From Pelolinea sp. (GTDB lineage Bacteria; Chloroflexota; Anaerolineae; Anaerolineales; Anaerolineaceae): a DNA stretch of 33,183 nucleotides. The position numbers and the translations under genes were made by a program. The DNA is taken from contig JAUYCC010000007.1 of NCBI GenBank assembly GCA_030692365.1, positions 1-33,183 on the forward strand, in the 5' to 3' direction. The notes under the pieces are model-generated. The model worked only from the letters and a program-made list of their open reading frames with translations. It made no database searches and had not been told where the DNA came from. Below, piece by piece: positions 32,145 through 33,183 of this stretch. Within the stretch, counting starts at the first letter, position 1. Every line of letters begins with the position of its first letter.

Positions 32145-33087
32145 GCATCTCTTGAAAGAATACCATATTTGGTGAGGAAAACCCCAAACATTTTCTTGGG
32201 CGATGGTTCAATCTCAATATTACCAATTCAATATCTTTCTCGGCCAGGGTAGAAAAATCAGTTCCTTTCGGGAAATATTGGCGAATCAAGCCGTTGGCAT
32301 TTTCATTGCTTCCGCGCTCCCAGGCAGCCTGCGGATGAGCAAAATATACGTTGGCATTCAAAGCCTGTGCGATCGCGATATGCTCAGAAAATTCTTTGCC
32401 ATTATCACAGGTGATGGTAAGTGTCTGGTCAACAAAGGGGCGCAATAAGTCAATGATGGCTTGCTTGACGGTTTCAGCTGTGCGGTCCTCCACTTTTTTC
32501 AACAAGGTCATCCTGCTCTTTCTCTCGGTCAGTGTCACGATCGCTTTTTGTTTTCCCTTGCTAATAATGGTGTCTGCTTCCCAGTCTCCCAGCCTTTCCC
32601 GCTGCTCCACCACCTGCGGCCGCTCATCAATCCATACTCGGTTAGGGATCTGCCCGCGTTTTTCGTAGCTGCCATAGCGTTTTCTTCTCTTTTTTCGGCA
32701 TCTGAGATGCTGCCATAGTATCCCGCCACTGCGTTTATCCTGATAGATATGCTGATAGATCCATTCATGGCTGATTTGCAGCATCCGTTCTTTGCCAAGC
32801 TGATCGCTAATTTGTTCCGGACTCCAATCCAATTTTATTAGCTGATCAATTCCCTCCCAGTCTGCAGCGCTGATCCTCTTTTTGGCTTTATCTCGTCTCT
32901 CCATCGCGATCTGATGCGCTTGCTTTGGCCGATATCCCTTTTGCCCTCGATTACGTTTGATCTCTCTGCCAATAGTTGATTTGTGCACTCCGATGGTTTG
33001 GGCTATCCCGGTATTGGAATGACCTATGTTCAACAGGGCGTAAATCTGGTATCTTTGTATATGGGTAAGCTGTGTGTATATTCGCAT
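32125..33087 (-). CDS. IS30-family transposase
   Basis: A 320-aa DDE transposase. The N-terminal helix-turn-helix (about 8-48, LTHIQRYQIYALLNIGHS through GVHKSTIGREIKRNRG) is the IS30 DNA-binding domain. The catalytic triad is D172 (GDWEADTI), D228 (TCDNGKEF) and E262 (GSNENANGLIRQY). The 33 residues between D228 and E262 match the D-x33-E spacing of the family. The frame is complete with no frameshift, and its TGA stop lies inside the left inverted repeat. It transcribes towards the YczE-like gene. Start ATG at 33087 is preceded by AAAGGAGCAC. Confidence 0.95.
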   Translation of the reverse strand: MRIYTQLTHIQRYQIYALLNIGHSNTGIAQTIGVHKSTIGREIKRNRGQKGYRPKQAHQIAMERRDKAKKRISAADWEGIDQLIKLDWSPEQISDQLGKERMLQISHEWIYQHIYQDKRSGGILWQHLRCRKKRRKRYGSYEKRGQIPNRVWIDERPQVVEQRERLGDWEADTIISKGKQKAIVTLTERKSRMTLLKKVEDRTAETVKQAIIDLLRPFVDQTLTITCDNGKEFSEHIAIAQALNANVYFAHPQAAWERGSNENANGLIRQYFPKGTDFSTLAEKDIELVILRLNHRPRKCLGFSSPNMVFFQEMQVALKT

Positions 33088-33156
33088 GAGTGCTCCTTTG
33101 ATTTGGTTGTCGGAGAGGTACCCATCTTACCGCAGCTTACCTCTCTTTGACCTTCA

Positions 33157-33180
33157 AAGTTGCACTTGCTAGTTGAATTC
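33157..33180 (-). repeat. Right inverted repeat of the IS30 element
   Basis: Read on the minus strand it begins GAATTCAACT and ends AAGTGCAACTT, matching 20 of 24 positions of the left end. Confidence 0.7.
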
Positions 33181-33183
33181 GCC

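Larger units (their letters stand above)
32121..33180 (-). mobile_element. Complete IS30-family insertion sequence
   Basis: A 1060-bp element with one transposase gene and imperfect 24-bp inverted repeats. The left end at 32121-32144 and the right end at 33157-33180 share GAATTCAA at the outer edge and AAGTGCAACTT at the inner edge, with 20 of 24 positions matching. Only three bases remain beyond the right end, so a target duplication cannot be judged. Length and IR size fit the IS30 family. It may be active, since the gene and both ends are intact. Confidence 0.75.

Noticed and set aside
1-33183. CRISPR arrays, tRNA or rRNA genes, toxin-antitoxin or defence islands
   Set aside because: No regular spaced repeats, no tRNA-like T-loop sequences in the gaps and no matching protein families were seen by eye; a covariance-model scan could still find a small RNA.

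Overview
The window is about 33 kb of bacterial chromosome. Gene content and style suggest a non-phototrophic anaerobic or microaerophilic member of the Chloroflexota (Anaerolineae-like). The pointers are a DUF4349 lipoprotein, a GT-C membrane protein with the LTDDAFYY loop, an isolated selA, a one-carbon pair (folD, fhs), a multihaem cytochrome with a CcmF-type haem lyase, and no outer-membrane genes. This placement rests on protein style, not on any search. No tRNA, rRNA, CRISPR array, prophage or recognisable defence system was seen.

Layout. 1-133: tail of an insertion sequence (end of a transposase frame plus two degenerate 18-nt repeats). 193-585: cold-shock gene with a consensus promoter, a structured leader and a terminator. 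762-5098, plus strand: MscS-type channel, B12-binding radical SAM protein, YbhN/AglD-like membrane protein. 9930-5123, minus strand: anchored pentahaem cytochrome c, ferric-reductase-like flavocytochrome and CcmF, read as an electron-export module. 10968-10068, minus: msrB-msrA. 11956-11081, minus: folD, divergent from coaX-coaBC-metallophosphoesterase (12130-14849), then a DUF4349 lipoprotein. A strong two-way terminator at 15861-15896 separates these from the minus-strand group MFS transporter, fhs and GT-C membrane protein (21348-15916). 21487-26582, plus: a tight seven-gene run (small membrane protein, selA, M24 peptidase, tsaD, zinc ribbon, OsmC, DUF3052-like). 31243-26579, minus: dinG-type helicase/exonuclease, NOL-like SDR, alpha/beta hydrolase. 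31426-32091, plus: YczE-like membrane protein. 32121-33180: a complete IS30-family element. IS material lies at both edges.

How genes work together. coaX and coaBC provide successive steps of coenzyme A synthesis. folD and fhs supply and interconvert C1-tetrahydrofolate units. The cytochrome, flavocytochrome and CcmF fit one redox pathway from cytosolic NAD(P)H to extracytoplasmic haems. The selA operon mixes translation and tRNA-modification genes with thiol-stress genes.

Most noteworthy: (i) the alpha/beta hydrolase has its expected N-terminal membrane anchor in frame upstream, cut off by a single in-frame TAA; (ii) two transcription units (dinG and the selA operon) have a TGN-TATAAT box only 7-9 nt before the first ATG and no Shine-Dalgarno sequence, so they look leaderless; (iii) CoaBC lacks the usual active-site Asn and Cys of its decarboxylase half; (iv) the pentahaem cytochrome carries an EF-hand-like loop. 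I found no clearly undescribed multi-gene system; the electron-export module is the best candidate.
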